Assembly: GCA_009193035.1 (NCBI GenBank)
Contig: SWDT01000010.1
Location: forward strand, 310,001-374,000
DNA: 64,000 nucleotides
DNA from: Halicephalobus mephisto
Lineage: Eukaryota > Nematoda > Chromadorea > Rhabditida > Panagrolaimidae
Reading direction: 5' to 3'
The notes beneath the pieces were generated by a model. It searched no databases. It was not told where the DNA came from and saw only the letters and a program-made list of their open reading frames with translations. The position numbers were made by a program, and so were the translations under genes. Each line of letters opens with the position of its first letter. The stretch's first letter is position 1. This document shows, piece by piece, positions 34,471-45,940 of the stretch.

Positions 34471-36075
34471 ATGGAAAAATTCCTCGTTTCTTTTTCGGCC
34501 TTGTTGGTCCTTACAACATTGGTCCACTGCAAAGATGAAATCAAGTCCCTCCCCGGTGTTGCTTTCGGCATCAACTTTAAGCATTTTTCTGGATTCTTCA
34601 AGGTCTCCGATACCCACTATCTCCATTACTGGTTCGTGGAGTCCCAGAACAACCCAGCCAGGGACCCACTGATCTTCTGGTTCAATGGAGGACCAGGATG
34701 CAGTTCCCTCGATGGACTGCTCAACGAAATGGGTCCTTACGAAATTAACAAAGATGGCAAGACCTTGAAGGAGAACCCCTATGCCTGGAACAAGTTTGCC
34801 AGTGTCGTCTACATTGAAGCACCTGCTGGAGTCGGGTACTCCTATGCTTCTGACGGAAACACGACTACTAACGACGATTTGGTAATTTATTAAGAAAAAA
34901 AAATAAAGAAGGAATTTTTCAGACTTCTTCTGAGAACTACCAAGCTGTCAAGCAGTTCTTCACAACGTATCCGGCCTTCAGAAACCACTCTACATTCATC
35001 ATGGGAGAATCTTACGGTAAGAGAGTTTTCGGTGGAAATAGGTGACGAAATTGAATAAAATAAGTGAAAAAACATGTTATTCATGTTTTCGATCAGCTTG
35101 TGGTCGGTGTTTTTTCGTTCATAAATCGCTTTCAGGTGGTGTTTATGTCCCTACCCTCACTGCCAGAATTATCGATGGACAAACTGACTTCCCCATCAAC
35201 CTCCGTGGTATGGCCATTGGCAATGGGTACATGCAAGAGAAGCTGAACATCGACACTTCCGTGAGATTCGCCTACGGTCATGGTCTGATCGACGAGAAAA
35301 TCTGGAACACTTTGGAAAACGAATGCTGCAGAGGTTGCATTGACAGCTGTGACTTGACGCAAGTTGGAGGTCATTGTGCCCACCTCGTTGAGGACATCTT
35401 CAAGTTCTTGTGGTTCGGTGGTCTGAATCCCTATGACCTGTACAGAGATTGCGACCCTAACCCTGACACCAACTCCATTAAGATGACTTCGTACAGAGCC
35501 GGAATCATCCCCAAGGTTCTCCTCCAGAGATTCAAGAAGCCGGATCATTCTTTCAAGAAGCTCTACGGTAACCTCGGGGCTTCCGTTCCTTGCCTCAACG
35601 ACACGGATGTCGTCACCTACATGAACTCCCCGGAAGTCCGTCAAGCTCTCCACATCCCCGACAAACTCCCTCGTTGGGACATCTGCAGCGACAAGATCAC
35701 AGAGACCTACGGGAAGCAATACACCGACATGACTCCTTTCATCAAGAAGATCGTCGGTGCCCAAGTCAGAATTTTGCTGTACTACGGAGATGTAAGTTGA
35801 CTTCCTGCCATATTAAAACCTATCCAATCGTGGGTATTCAGGTCGACATGGCTTGCAATTTCATGATGGGCCAGCAGTTCGCCGCTCAGCTTGGTCTTCC
35901 GAGACGACTCAACAAGACCCCGTGGAAATTCGAAAAGCAGATCGCCGGATTCAAGACCTTGTACAAGGGACTAACTTATCTCACGATTAAGGGAGCTGGA
36001 CACATGAGCCCCCAATGGAGAGCTCCTCAGACTACCTACGCCATCCAGCAGTTCCTCCTCAATCATCCCATCTAA
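34471..36075 (+). CDS. Serine carboxypeptidase, cathepsin A-like
   Basis: Four exons (34471-34881, 34923-35016, 35136-35791, 35842-36075) encode 464 residues of family S10. A signal peptide ([20 protein letters not shown]) is followed by the substrate-binding [13 protein letters not shown]. The catalytic triad is visible: Ser167 in GESYG, Asp in YYGDVDMACN (389 by family comparison) and His441 in KGAGHMSP. Paired cysteines in the insertion region ([10 protein letters not shown]) are typical of lysosomal protective protein/cathepsin A. The enzyme removes C-terminal residues at acid pH. The ATG is 2 bases after a TTTTTTAG acceptor, fitting trans-splicing. GATA sites upstream suggest gut expression. 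The C-rich codon use suggests high expression. Confidence 0.94.
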
Positions 36076-36249
36076 CTGTAAGAGCGAGAGTTCTTGTTCA
36101 AGTTTTGACGCGATAAATTTCCCTTTTCATATCTTTTACTTGAGATCAGTTGTTATTTCCATTCGGGTAGTCAAATAGGTTAGTTGAGAATCAGATGACA
36201 AGATGGTAACATAAGATCAACAATATCATTATTCTTCGGAAATATGTAG

Positions 36250-36827
36250 CTAACAGATTCGTTCTGCTTCCTTGAAATAGCTGGAATCACTCTCCTCGAC
36301 TACTGTGAAGCAAGCTCCTGGATTGAACGGATTGTCCAGACTTTGGAAAGTCGCGAAATGCCTTCGACTAGTCTGCAGTTCTCGTCTTTCGTCACCCGTA
36401 GCATGGAACAAGTAGGGGCAGAGCTTGATTTTGGAGCACTTTTGTTCTGCAAATACATTTCCCTTGATAAAGTTGTAGAGAATCAGATTCTGACATCTCC
36501 TCATTCTGATTTGCTGAGCAGAACAGGCGATAACGGAGTCTCTGAGGTCACTGAGGAAGACTTCGTGTTGGACGGGAGGTATGAAGATCACTTTATCCGT
36601 GAAGTTCTCGACAATATGGTTTGCTGGACTAAGGAGCAGTACTAATCTGGATATTTCCGGAATATCTGAAGTATTTGGAACCTAAAAGAAGAGAATTTCA
36701 TATATGAAATAGTGCCGGAAAAGCTACTTACGAAATCCGTGACTTTCTCAAAGTTCAGTGCTTCTAGTTTCTTACAGACGGATTCGTCCACACCTTCCAG
36801 TGGCCCAGTAAACTTTTCTAGTTTCAT
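36250..36827 (-). CDS. C-CAP/TBCC-domain protein (cofactor C-like)
   Basis: Two exons (36827-36732, 36681-36250) encode 175 residues. The central part (HEVFLSDLRDSVIACSAQQI followed by RMRRCQNLILYNF) fits the TBCC/C-CAP beta-helix pattern (VFL..C.D..I..ACQQLR...C), including the arginine that acts as a GTPase-activating finger in tubulin cofactor C and RP2. The rest of a cofactor C (N-terminal spectrin-like bundle) is absent, so the protein is roughly half the length of the vertebrate one. It may be a shortened cofactor C involved in tubulin folding, or another TBCC-domain protein. The ATG is 1 base after a TTATTCGTCAG acceptor. It is the last of five minus-strand genes in a row. Confidence 0.65.
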
Positions 36828-37133
36828 CCTGACGAATAAGAATGAGGAGAAGGAAGAGCAATGGAGTCCAACAAAACCAGTGAAATCAAGGTCTCAATCT
36901 ACGCACCATAGCGACCGAGTCATACAACACTAGAAATGGCGGGATCTAAGCTTTATAAATTCAGAGATCGGTGAACTCAATCAAATTAATTGGATTTCTC
37001 TCAAATCCTTCATTGTCTCCCAACCATTTAGAGGACTTTCTTTCAAAAAACAAATTTGTTAAAATTAATCTATAAATTTGTTAATTTTTATTGAGAATCA
37101 CATTACTTTGTCAGTCACATTGTGCAACCCAGT

Positions 37134-37682
37134 CTAAAACCCGTGGTAGACGCTCTTGTGGGACCCGTAGAATCCTGTATCTTTCTCGGACGACGGAGAT
37201 GAGTTTTGAGGAAAGGACTGATGTGAATTAGGAGATTTCTCCATATGGACTTCTCCGAATCGAAGGTCGCGTTGATAGGGTTCCTGGATAGAATCCGAAT
37301 GATAATTGTCTTTCTTGTAAGATAGTCGAGAATGGTCTTTTTTTCGGAACTCGGCATGTCCCATGAACTTTCCCTCCTTTGGCATCTGAATCAGGACATC
37401 TCTGTGGACGACCTTCTCCCGGACTGGAACCACAGGCTCACGTGCAACAGTTATGTTCTGCAACTGATGCTTCTGAGAGTCTTCATCGGGTATACAGCAG
37501 ATGCAACAGAGAATGGAGATGGTGACGAAGAGCAGGAGGACAACCGCAAGAGTTTCGAGGATCGTGAACCAAACAGAGGCACTAACATCAAGAAAAGTCG
37601 GTTCAGAAGTGATGAAAGTGAGTTCCCCGGTACCCAGAATAGACATGGTGACATTCTCAACTTCCTTCAGTAACGCATCCAT
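37134..37682 (-). CDS. Single-pass membrane protein, unknown
   Basis: A single frame from the ATG at 37682 encodes 182 residues. A short extracellular or lumenal N-terminus is followed by one strong transmembrane helix (WFTILETLAVVLLLFVTISI) with a cysteine cluster at its end (LCCICCIP), a likely palmitoylation site. The cytoplasmic part is about 110 residues, polar, basic, and rich in Ser, His and Lys, with no known domain. There is no signal peptide, so a type III orientation is possible; an upstream exon cannot be excluded. It lies 123 bases downstream of the glycine decarboxylase stop on the same strand, which suits an operon position. Function unknown. Confidence 0.6.
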   Translation of the reverse strand: MDALLKEVENVTMSILGTGELTFITSEPTFLDVSASVWFTILETLAVVLLLFVTISILCCICCIPDEDSQKHQLQNITVAREPVVPVREKVVHRDVLIQMPKEGKFMGHAEFRKKDHSRLSYKKDNYHSDSIQEPYQRDLRFGEVHMEKSPNSHQSFPQNSSPSSEKDTGFYGSHKSVYHGF

Positions 37683-37805
37683 CAGCACAACCGTCTTCAC
37701 CAAAAGCAAAATAAAAAATAAAGTAAAAAATATTCATAGAGAACTTAGAAGCAAGTTTGTCCTAATATTTATTCAAATTTATTCATTCCTACCGATAAAT
37801 ATACT

Positions 37806-40800
37806 CTAAGGCATCTTGTAAGATTCCATCGGGGGGCAAGAGCAAACGAGGTTTCTGTCGCCATATTGATCGTCAATTCTCCCAACAGTGGGCCAGAGCT
37901 TATGATGGCACCATGGAGCCGGGAAAGCTGCCATTTCCCGAGAGTAGGGTCTGTCCCAGTCGCTGGAGGAGACAACACGGAGAGTGTGAGGAGCCATCTA
38001 GAATAAAAAACCAAGTTGATATATGAATCTCAGAGAAAACCTCACCTTTAATGGATTGATCTGTCTATCCAAGATTCCTTCTTCAACTTGTTTTATTTCC
38101 TCTCTGATCGAGAGCAAGGAATCTACGAATCTTTCCATCTCGTCTTTGTCTTCACTTTCTGTCGGTTCAATCATCAAGCAATCATGTACAGGCCAAGCCA
38201 TGGTGGGGGAATGGAAGCCGTAGTCCATTAATCTCTTTGCGATGTCCACAACATCAATACCAGCAGATTTCTTGAAAGGTTTGCAGTCGATGATGAACTC
38301 GTGAGCGTTCAGTCCTTGTTCGTCCTTGTACACAACTCTGTATCCTCCGTTCTCCAGTCTCTTTGCCATGTAATTCGCGTTCAGAATCGACATTTGGGTG
38401 GCTTCTCGAAGACCTGCAGCTCCCATGAGTCTGATATAAGCCCAAGTGATAGCAAGGATGGAAGAGGATCCCCAAGGAGCGGCCGCCACGGCTCCTTCGT
38501 TTCTTCCGATTATCGGGACAAGTGGATGGCCGGGCAAGAACGGTGCTAAGTGGGACTTCACCCCAATAGGACCAGCTCCAGGACCTCCACCTCCATGGGG
38601 AATACAGAAGGTCTTATGGAGATTAAGATGAGAAACATCAGAACCATAATCTCCAGGACGACACAAACCGACTTGAGCGTTGAAGTTAGCTCCATCGAGA
38701 TAAACTTGCCCACCACCTTCGTGGATTCTATTGCAAACATCTACAATTGAAGTTTCAAAGACTCCGTGAGTTGATGGATAAGTAATCATGATAGCGGCGA
38801 GTTCATCTTTGTACTTCTCCACCTTGGCACTGAGGTCCTTGTAGTTGATGTTGCCGTGCTTGTCTGATTCCACTGGACAAACTTTGAAATTCGCTAACTG
38901 AGCACTGGCTGGATTAGTTCCGTGAGCAGATGTGGGAATCAAGCAAATCTGAATAAGTTATTATTTTATAAAAATCGATATATGAAAACTTACATTTCGT
39001 TGTTCTTGATCAATCGAATTCAAGTACCCTCTGATGGCCAGCAATCCAGCGTATTCTCCATTAGCTCCACTGTTGGGTTGCAGAGAAAACTTGTCATAAC
39101 CGGTGATTTCACAGAGCCACTTTTCAAGGTCATTGAAAACCTGCTGGTAACCTCTTGTTTGGTCGATGGGGGCGAATGGATGAATGTTGGCAAATTTGGG
39201 CCAAGTCAGAGGCAAAAGTTCGGCGGAGGCGTTCAGTTTCATCGTGCACGATCCGAGAGGAATCATGGAGTGAACGAGAGATAAATCCTTGTTCTCAAGT
39301 CTCTTCATGTATCGAATAATCTGAGATTCACTGTGGTAGCTATGGAAGACAGGATGTTCGAGGAATGGAGTCATTCGCTTATGTTCGGAGTTGCCGATCA
39401 AAGGAGAAGAAGACTCGGTGATGGAAGACTCGATTGAGGTTAGACTTTCTTGGTTGTCGATTCCAAAAATGTAAAGAAGATCCCTAATGTCCTGCGAAAG
39501 AACCGTTTCATCTAAGGCAATTCCGACGTAGCCGTCATCAAAGTACCGGAGGTTTATTTGACGTTCTTCTGTTTTCACCCTGAGATCGGTTATGTTCTTC
39601 GGTTTCACTTTGATAGTGTCAAAGTACTGATCGTGGGCTACAGTCAGTCCAGCAGCTTTGTATTCTGGAAGAAAACGTATGGGAGGGGATTCATATATAG
39701 TAGATCAACTTACGATTAGCAAGATAAGCTGCAGACTTGTGAATTGTCTTCGCAATTGCCATCAGTCTGTGGGGTCCGTGGTAGACGGCGTACATGGCGG
39801 CAATGTTGGCAGGTAAGGCTTGAGCCGTGCAGATATTAGATGTGGCTTTATCTCGACGAATATGTTGTTCTCTGGTCTGAAGAGCTAGACGATAAGCCTT
39901 ATTTCCTTGAGCATCTCTGGAAGTTAATTTTCCATATATCAATTTTCGTCAAGAACTTACTTGGAGACTCCAACGATTCTTCCTGGCATGTTTCTCGCTA
40001 ATGTATTTCTTTCATCGTTCTTGGCCACGGACATGAAAGCAGGATGAGGACCTCCGTAGCCAAGTGGCAATCCGAATCTCTGAGCCGATCCAACAGCAAT
40101 ATCCGCGCCTAGTTCTCCAGGGGATCGAATCAAGGTCAATGAGAGCAGATCGCTGGCCATGATGACGAGAGCGCCGGCATTGTGGCTGTTTTCGACCAAC
40201 TTCTCGAGGTCGTAGATGCGGCCTTCAGTGTTGGGATACTGAACAATGACACCAGCAACATCTCTAGTCACAGTTGGATCAGCCACGTCTTCAACTGGAA
40301 CTAAAGTGATTCCAAGGGGTCTGAAAACCAATATCCAATGCTAACCCTAGTTTTTCGCTTGAAACTTACTCTGCTCTTGTTTTCAGCAATGCCAAGTTCT
40401 GCGGATGCAAAAGTTTGTCGTACAAAACTGTATACCTTTTTGTCACTCTAACAGCTATGGTCATGGCTTCAGCACAAGCAGTAGCTTCGTCCAACAAAGA
40501 AGCATTTGCCACTTCCAATCCAGTAAGATCCGCAACCATCGTCTGGAAGTTCAGCAAACTTTCGAGTCTTCCTTGAGCAATTTCCGGCTGATACGGTGTG
40601 TAAGGACTAGTCCATCCAGCATTCTGAAGAAGATTCCTAATAATGACAGTAGGAACAATACAGTCATAATATCCCATGCCAATAAACGACCTGTAAATCC
40701 TGTTCTTGGCCGCCACTTCGCGGAGTTCCGTCAGCATTCTCCACTCATCCAGAGGAGCTGGCAAGTTGAGTGAGCGTTTCAAACGAATAGCTTCCGGAAC

Positions 40801-41031
40801 ATTTGTGTTCGTCAAACTATCCAAGTCCTATAAAAGTGGATTTTCATATATCAAAATCCAACAAATTAAAACCTTGAATCCAAGGTATTGGAGCATCTGC
40901 TGTTTCTCCAATTCAGAAGGTCCAATATGTCTGTCCGCAAAACAATCATAGTTGAAAAATCTTCTTTGAAGACTACTCAAAAATTTCTGATTTCTTCCAA
41001 TCTGAAAGAGCTTCTGTGGAAGCTGCGACAT
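37806..41031 (-). CDS. gldc-1: Glycine decarboxylase, P protein
   Basis: Seven exons (41031-40873, 40827-40370, 40320-39961, 39916-39714, 39664-38994, 38948-38046, 37997-37806) join to 981 residues. It is the pyridoxal-phosphate P protein of the mitochondrial glycine cleavage system, which decarboxylates glycine and passes aminomethyl to the lipoyl H protein. Seen motifs are [15 protein letters not shown] at the mature N-terminus, [13 protein letters not shown], the repeat half [17 protein letters not shown], and the PLP lysine 729 in [17 protein letters not shown]. The first ~25 residues are basic and lack acids, as expected for a mitochondrial targeting peptide. Length matches the family (about 980-1020). 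Five of its six introns are A/T-rich and carry the CATATAT-type core described in the findings. Confidence 0.96.
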
Positions 41032-41395
41032 TTCTCGAATTCAGAATTAAAAGATTGTCCGCGACCAAGAAATGGAAAATAAACTTGTGATCGTTTTTAT
41101 TGCCTGTCTTCCCAAACATGTCTCTCTTATCTGTCGCCGATACTTATTGGAATTCGCCCTAAAGGAAAAGACGATTTTTGGTCGAGTGAGTGCATTGATA
41201 AAAACGCTCAGACAAGAAACAATCAAAGAATAAGGGATATTTCCCGACAATTTTCGTTCAAATCTGATTAACGCTTCTTTTTGTCTAATTTCATAATCTT
41301 TAACACTGGGCCGTTCGGAATTTTATTAAAAATAAAACTACAAAACCTTCTAACGAAAACTTGTTAGATCATTACATTGTATCCGTCCAAAAAGT

Positions 41396-42397
41396 TCATG
41401 AATCGTTTGCAGATGAATCATAGTCTTCAGATTCGTTTGTAGAATCTTCACCAGAAGCCTCGGTTCCATCTTTTTCGGTCTTTCCTCCGTTTTGGGGTTT
41501 CTTTGAATCAGTCTCCTCACCATTATCCGTAGCCTTCCTTTTCCTTTGGAGACTTTCCTCGAGAGCATTGGTTTCAGATTTCTTGAGACGAGTTCTAAGC
41601 AATGCTTTCAGTTGGCCAATCAATGCAGGAGTGCTTTGAATAAGAAACATCTGAGGTAAAGTTGAATCCGGAGCTGTCGCTGAGATTTTCAGCCGTTTCT
41701 CAGATACTGCTTCAAAGACCATCTCGTAGAATAACGGGGAATTAATCAGAACTTTCTGGCTTCCAGCACTGCGAGCTACTAATCGGGATCTCGCAGGGTT
41801 GTTATAATCAAAATCATTGTTTTCATTCAACCGGATTGTGCCAAGACCGCGTTCTTTCCATGCTTTAGCTTCAGTGTCGTATTGGAAAATCTTACAAGTA
41901 GCTTGGAAAATATTTTTCTCGTCTTCCTCACCGGTAATTGGTTTCTCAACAGGTTCATCTTCAACTTTAGGTTGGTCATCGGAAGCGGACTTTAACCAGT
42001 CAGTAGACGTGGAAGCACCGGAAGTGAAACCCTAAAGTTCGTATATTAAATGACTAGTACTACTTTAAAACTCACTCCAAATCCACTAGAATTAGTCGTC
42101 TTCGAAAAACGTTGGAAAATCTCCGAAGCTGACTTCGGTCCTTCATCTTTCTTTTCAACCTGAATGATTTCGTTATATGAATTTCAAATTAAAAAAACCA
42201 ACTGTTTGAGCGACTCTGGTGGATAAATTAGAACCGAATACGAATCCAGTTTTTGGGATATCCTTTGAAGAAGTACTCTTTTCATCTGAGTTCTTTTCAA
42301 CTTTGAGGTTGATATTAAAATTCTTATTGCCAATGACGTCCTTGTTCTGGTTCCAAAGTTGGCTTGCAGCAGCTGCAAAACTTGCCTTCTCGGACAT
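41396..42397 (-). CDS. Ran-binding protein 3-like (RanBP1 domain)
   Basis: Three exons (42397-42203, 42159-42076, 42031-41396) encode 304 residues. The N-terminal part has FVFGSNLSTRV, like the FVFG segment of RanBP3 and Yrb2, and GFG/GFT pieces resembling FG motifs. The RanBP1-type domain (about 125-245) is clear: NIFQATCKIFQYDTEAKAW, KERGLGTIRLN, SRLVARSAGSQKVLINSPL. The acidic/Ser-rich C-terminus is disordered. RanBP3 acts as a cofactor of CRM1-dependent nuclear export; NUP50-like proteins share the domain but have more FG repeats. The ATG is 12 bases after a TGTTTTCAG acceptor, consistent with trans-splicing inside a possible operon. Confidence 0.85.
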
Positions 42398-42686
42398 GAC
42401 CAAGGAGATCTGAAAACAGATAACTAATTATTCCATTGACAAACGTTAATTTCAGCAAAAACACAAAACAATCAATGGGAAGCGAACAAGAAAGCTCCAT
42501 GAACGCGGGTCTTGAACAAAAGCAAAATGTCACCAAAATATTCGCTGCGAGATCAAAAACTCGGAGAAGAAATTCACACTTAGCCAATCTTGTCAGAATT
42601 TCACCTTTATTTCACTAAATCCGAATAATCTAAATATAAAACATGATTTTAAACCGTACAACAAGATTATACACCAAAATCAATTA

Positions 42687-43407
42687 CTAACAGTTAAACT
42701 TCTTTGCAGCCTCCCGAAGGTTACGAGCGTTCTCAATCATGAGCTTCGGCTTGAATTTGTCAGCGAAAGACGAGAAAAGCTTAGGTCCTGGCAAGTTGAG
42801 ATCGGCATGGAAAACCATAATGAGAGCCGTATTATTGGCATCAATCGGCTTCAAGATATATCCACCAATGTACTGATGCGTTCTGACGTACCCTTTGGTC
42901 GGGGGGTAAGCAGCGTGGGAAGAACCAGTAGCTCCAAAGACGACCGTCCCATCTTCTTTCCTGAGAACTTTGACAACATCAATGGATTCGCGAGGAGACA
43001 GAGTGATGCGCTTACGAACCAAGTGACGGATAACGTAGGCTTCTTCCGGGAGAGAAGTGATGATGGACACATCTTCAAGCATGTCATCCCACTTCATTCT
43101 GTACTCTTTCCAAGGAGCAAGGATCTCGTACAACTTCTCCACAGGGGCATCAATAGTGGTCTGAAGCATGAGCATGTTCTCGGCAGCTCCCTTGATCAAA
43201 CTTCCACGAGTGTAAATCTAAAACTCCCAATCACTTCGAAAACACTCCAAAAAATACCTGGCATTGCTCGTCCGAGTGATTTGTTGGGAGCCAGTTGTCC
43301 ATGTCGGAGGACAAACGCAAGACTTCTTCAGCTGCAGCCTTCCCGAGTTCCACGTACTCCTCATCCTTGAGAGTAATCGTCTTGTCAGCAGGAACAGAAG
43401 TGGCCAT
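42687..43407 (-). CDS. StAR-related lipid-transfer (START) domain protein
   Basis: Two exons (43407-43258, 43217-42687) encode 226 residues, nearly all a START domain. Seen are the N-terminal helix (LKDEEYVELGKAAAEEVLRL), the pattern APWKEYRMKWDDMLEDVSII, EEAYVIRHLVRKRITLSPRE, GATGSSHAAYPPTKGYVRTH, GGYILKPID, and the C-terminal lid helix. START domains hold a single lipid in a deep pocket and move it between membranes. There is no signal or other domain, so it is probably a cytosolic StarD-type carrier; ligand unknown. It is the first of five co-directional minus-strand genes. Confidence 0.88.
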
Positions 43408-44000
43408 GTTAGTGATAGAGAAGAAACGCAGAAACAATCGGTAAAGATGAAGTACTGAAACTGATGAAAGAATCCAAGGAAGGGAAGAGGCGCGAGTGGA
43501 AAGCGAGCGAGAAGATTCATCGCCTGAGCGAGTGGTGTTCCAAAGGTGATTAGAACTTAAAAACTGGCTAGATGACAGTTTTATGAATAGTACGACGGCA
43601 AAACTGGTCACCTATAGTGATATTTTTCTTTTTTGTCCTTGCCTAACGTTTGAAAGTTTTATCTGATCGTTTCGAACCACGTTGCTTCATAATTTTCCAT
43701 CTTGATTGTAATCTTTTTCGTACTAATACTTTTCGTTTCAGTAATATTTATTTTTCTCTAGAGTTATCAATGCGATTATTTCGAAAGTGCAATATTATAT
43801 AGATTTTTTCTGAAGGTATTTCGATATGAGCGCAGTCACACAATAGACACTTTTTGTGTCATTGACGAGTTAAATCAAAGAGAAAAATGTGCATTATTTG
43901 TGATTCCACTACAACATAGACCTGTTGATTTTTAGTATAAATAGGAAACGTCGAGGAAGTCCTATCAAAAGATTTTGTATTGATTCGATCATATTGGAGG

Positions 44001-45798
44001 ATGCTGATTTTTCTTCTAGGATCTGCTTTGGTTTACTTCGTTTCTGTCAAATTCCTCATTTGGACAGGGGTTTTCGTTGTAGCGATTATAATTCCCTATT
44101 AGTGAGTTTCTAAAAGTTTGGGTTTTTCGAATAAAGGAAATTGCAGTATTCATCTCAAAAATAGAAACTCCTACTTTGCCAAAAAAGGAATCCCTCATCC
44201 TCCTATTGACTCCCTTTTCCTGGGGAATCTGCCGGAATTCGAGAAAGGACTTCAGCAACATTTGAAGCTCGTTGAATGGGAGAAAACTTATGGCGATACT
44301 TACGGGATTTATGAAGGTTCCCACAAGATTATCGTCTCAAGTGATCCTGAGTTGATCAATGATGTCTTGGTCAAGCAGTTTTATGCCTTCAGGTCGAGAA
44401 AGACTCTACCAAGTGTCGCTATCGATCAAGAGAACGATAAAAGACAGAACCTCTTCTTGGCCGAAGGGAACCGTTGGAAGAGATTGAGGGCTCTAATCAG
44501 CGCCAGCTTGACAATAAACCAGATCAAGTCCATCGAACCAATTATGCACGGCGTCATGTGGGAAATGATGGAAGTTATGGAAGAGAAGAGAATTGAAAAT
44601 CCAGACGGAATCATCGACTTCAAACCGTAAGGTTATTTCAAGTATACTTTGGTTATTAAGTCTTGTTTAGGGAGTTGATGAACATGGGATTTGCGGTCAT
44701 CTCCCGCTGTGCCTTAAGTTTCAGCGAGCCTTTAGGCCATAACGAGAAATTACAGATTCTTCTGGACGCCTTCAGCAAGAAAGAGACCGTAAAGAGCTGG
44801 AGCGATTCCTTCTTCGCTTCCACTTATGAATTCCTCCCGGTCACCAAATACCTCAATATGGTTGCTCTCTTTTCTGCCGTCGTGAAAATTATTAAATTTA
44901 ACAAACGAATGGGTGTAAGTCCTTTGATTTTCCTACCACTCTATATCAAATAATCCATCTCTTATTACTGTAATTAACGAATTAATTGTAATGTATATAT
45001 TTATTTTAGAAAATTATCGAGCGACGAGAAAGGGAAACCGAAGAGGAGAAGAACACTCGTGGGAAGGATTTGATAGACTTTTTGATGAATTCGAAAGTAG
45101 ATTCTTCCGAGATTCAAGATTCTCAAAAAGCTATCTTAGACAGTAAAGTTCAGAAAAAACTAACACAAGAGGAGCTTGCCAGTACCTGTGTCATGTTCCT
45201 CATCGCCGGGACAGACACAACTGCGAACACGACGGGATTCCTACTGTACGACTTGGCAGCTCACAAGGACATCCAACGACAAGTGTATGAGGAAATCGAG
45301 AGCAACATTTTTTCGGATGAAGACATGACTTACCACAAGATCAGAGAACTAGAATTTCTCGACAGAGTAATCAAGGAATCCTCCAGACTCCATCCTATCG
45401 TCAGCACCGTAGTCGCCAGAAGAGCTAGAGAAGATGCAGTAATCACGAAATCAGATGGATCCAAGTTGGTCATAGAGAAAGGAGTTTCCTTCATGCCCAA
45501 CATTATCTCTCTTCACATGAACGAGAAAATCTGGGGGCCCAATCCGGAAAAGTTCGATCCAGATAGGTTCCTTCCAGAGAACTCTACTCATCGATCAGTT
45601 TCCGACTGGCTTTCTTTCGGAGCTGGTCCAAGAAGTTGTCCTGGAGCAAAACTGGCAATGTACGAAATGAAGATAGCTATCATCAACATTTTGAAGAAAT
45701 ACGAGGTAGATATCTGCGACAAAACTGACCTCAAGGCCTACACCGGAACTCTACTCTCACTCGATTCAATGTGGTTGAAACTCACCAAAAGAACATAA
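44001..45798 (+). CDS. Cytochrome P450 (CYP3/CYP13-like)
   Basis: Four exons (44001-44101, 44147-44626, 44671-44914, 45010-45798) give 537 residues. The N-terminal exon encodes the membrane anchor (MLIFLLGSALVYFVSVKFLI), followed by a PHPP hinge. The I-helix shows AGTDTTANT, the ExxR motif is ESSR in VIKESSRLHP, and the haem-binding loop is FGAGPRSCPGAKL with Cys485 as thiolate ligand. These are microsomal mono-oxygenases acting on xenobiotics, lipids or steroids. Sequence pattern suggests the CYP3 clan, where worm CYP13 and CYP25 belong. It is divergent from the START gene and convergent with the DDHD gene. All known key residues are present, so it should be active. Confidence 0.92.
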
Positions 45799-45940
45799 TT
45801 TTTTTACAAAAAACGTTTATTACTTATAAATACTAAAAAAGCTCTAGACTAAAATTACACGTTGAATTAGTTGACACATATGACTTGAAAAGGCTAATGA
45901 TACTCTGCTATTCTGTACTAAAAGAATACTTATTTCACCG

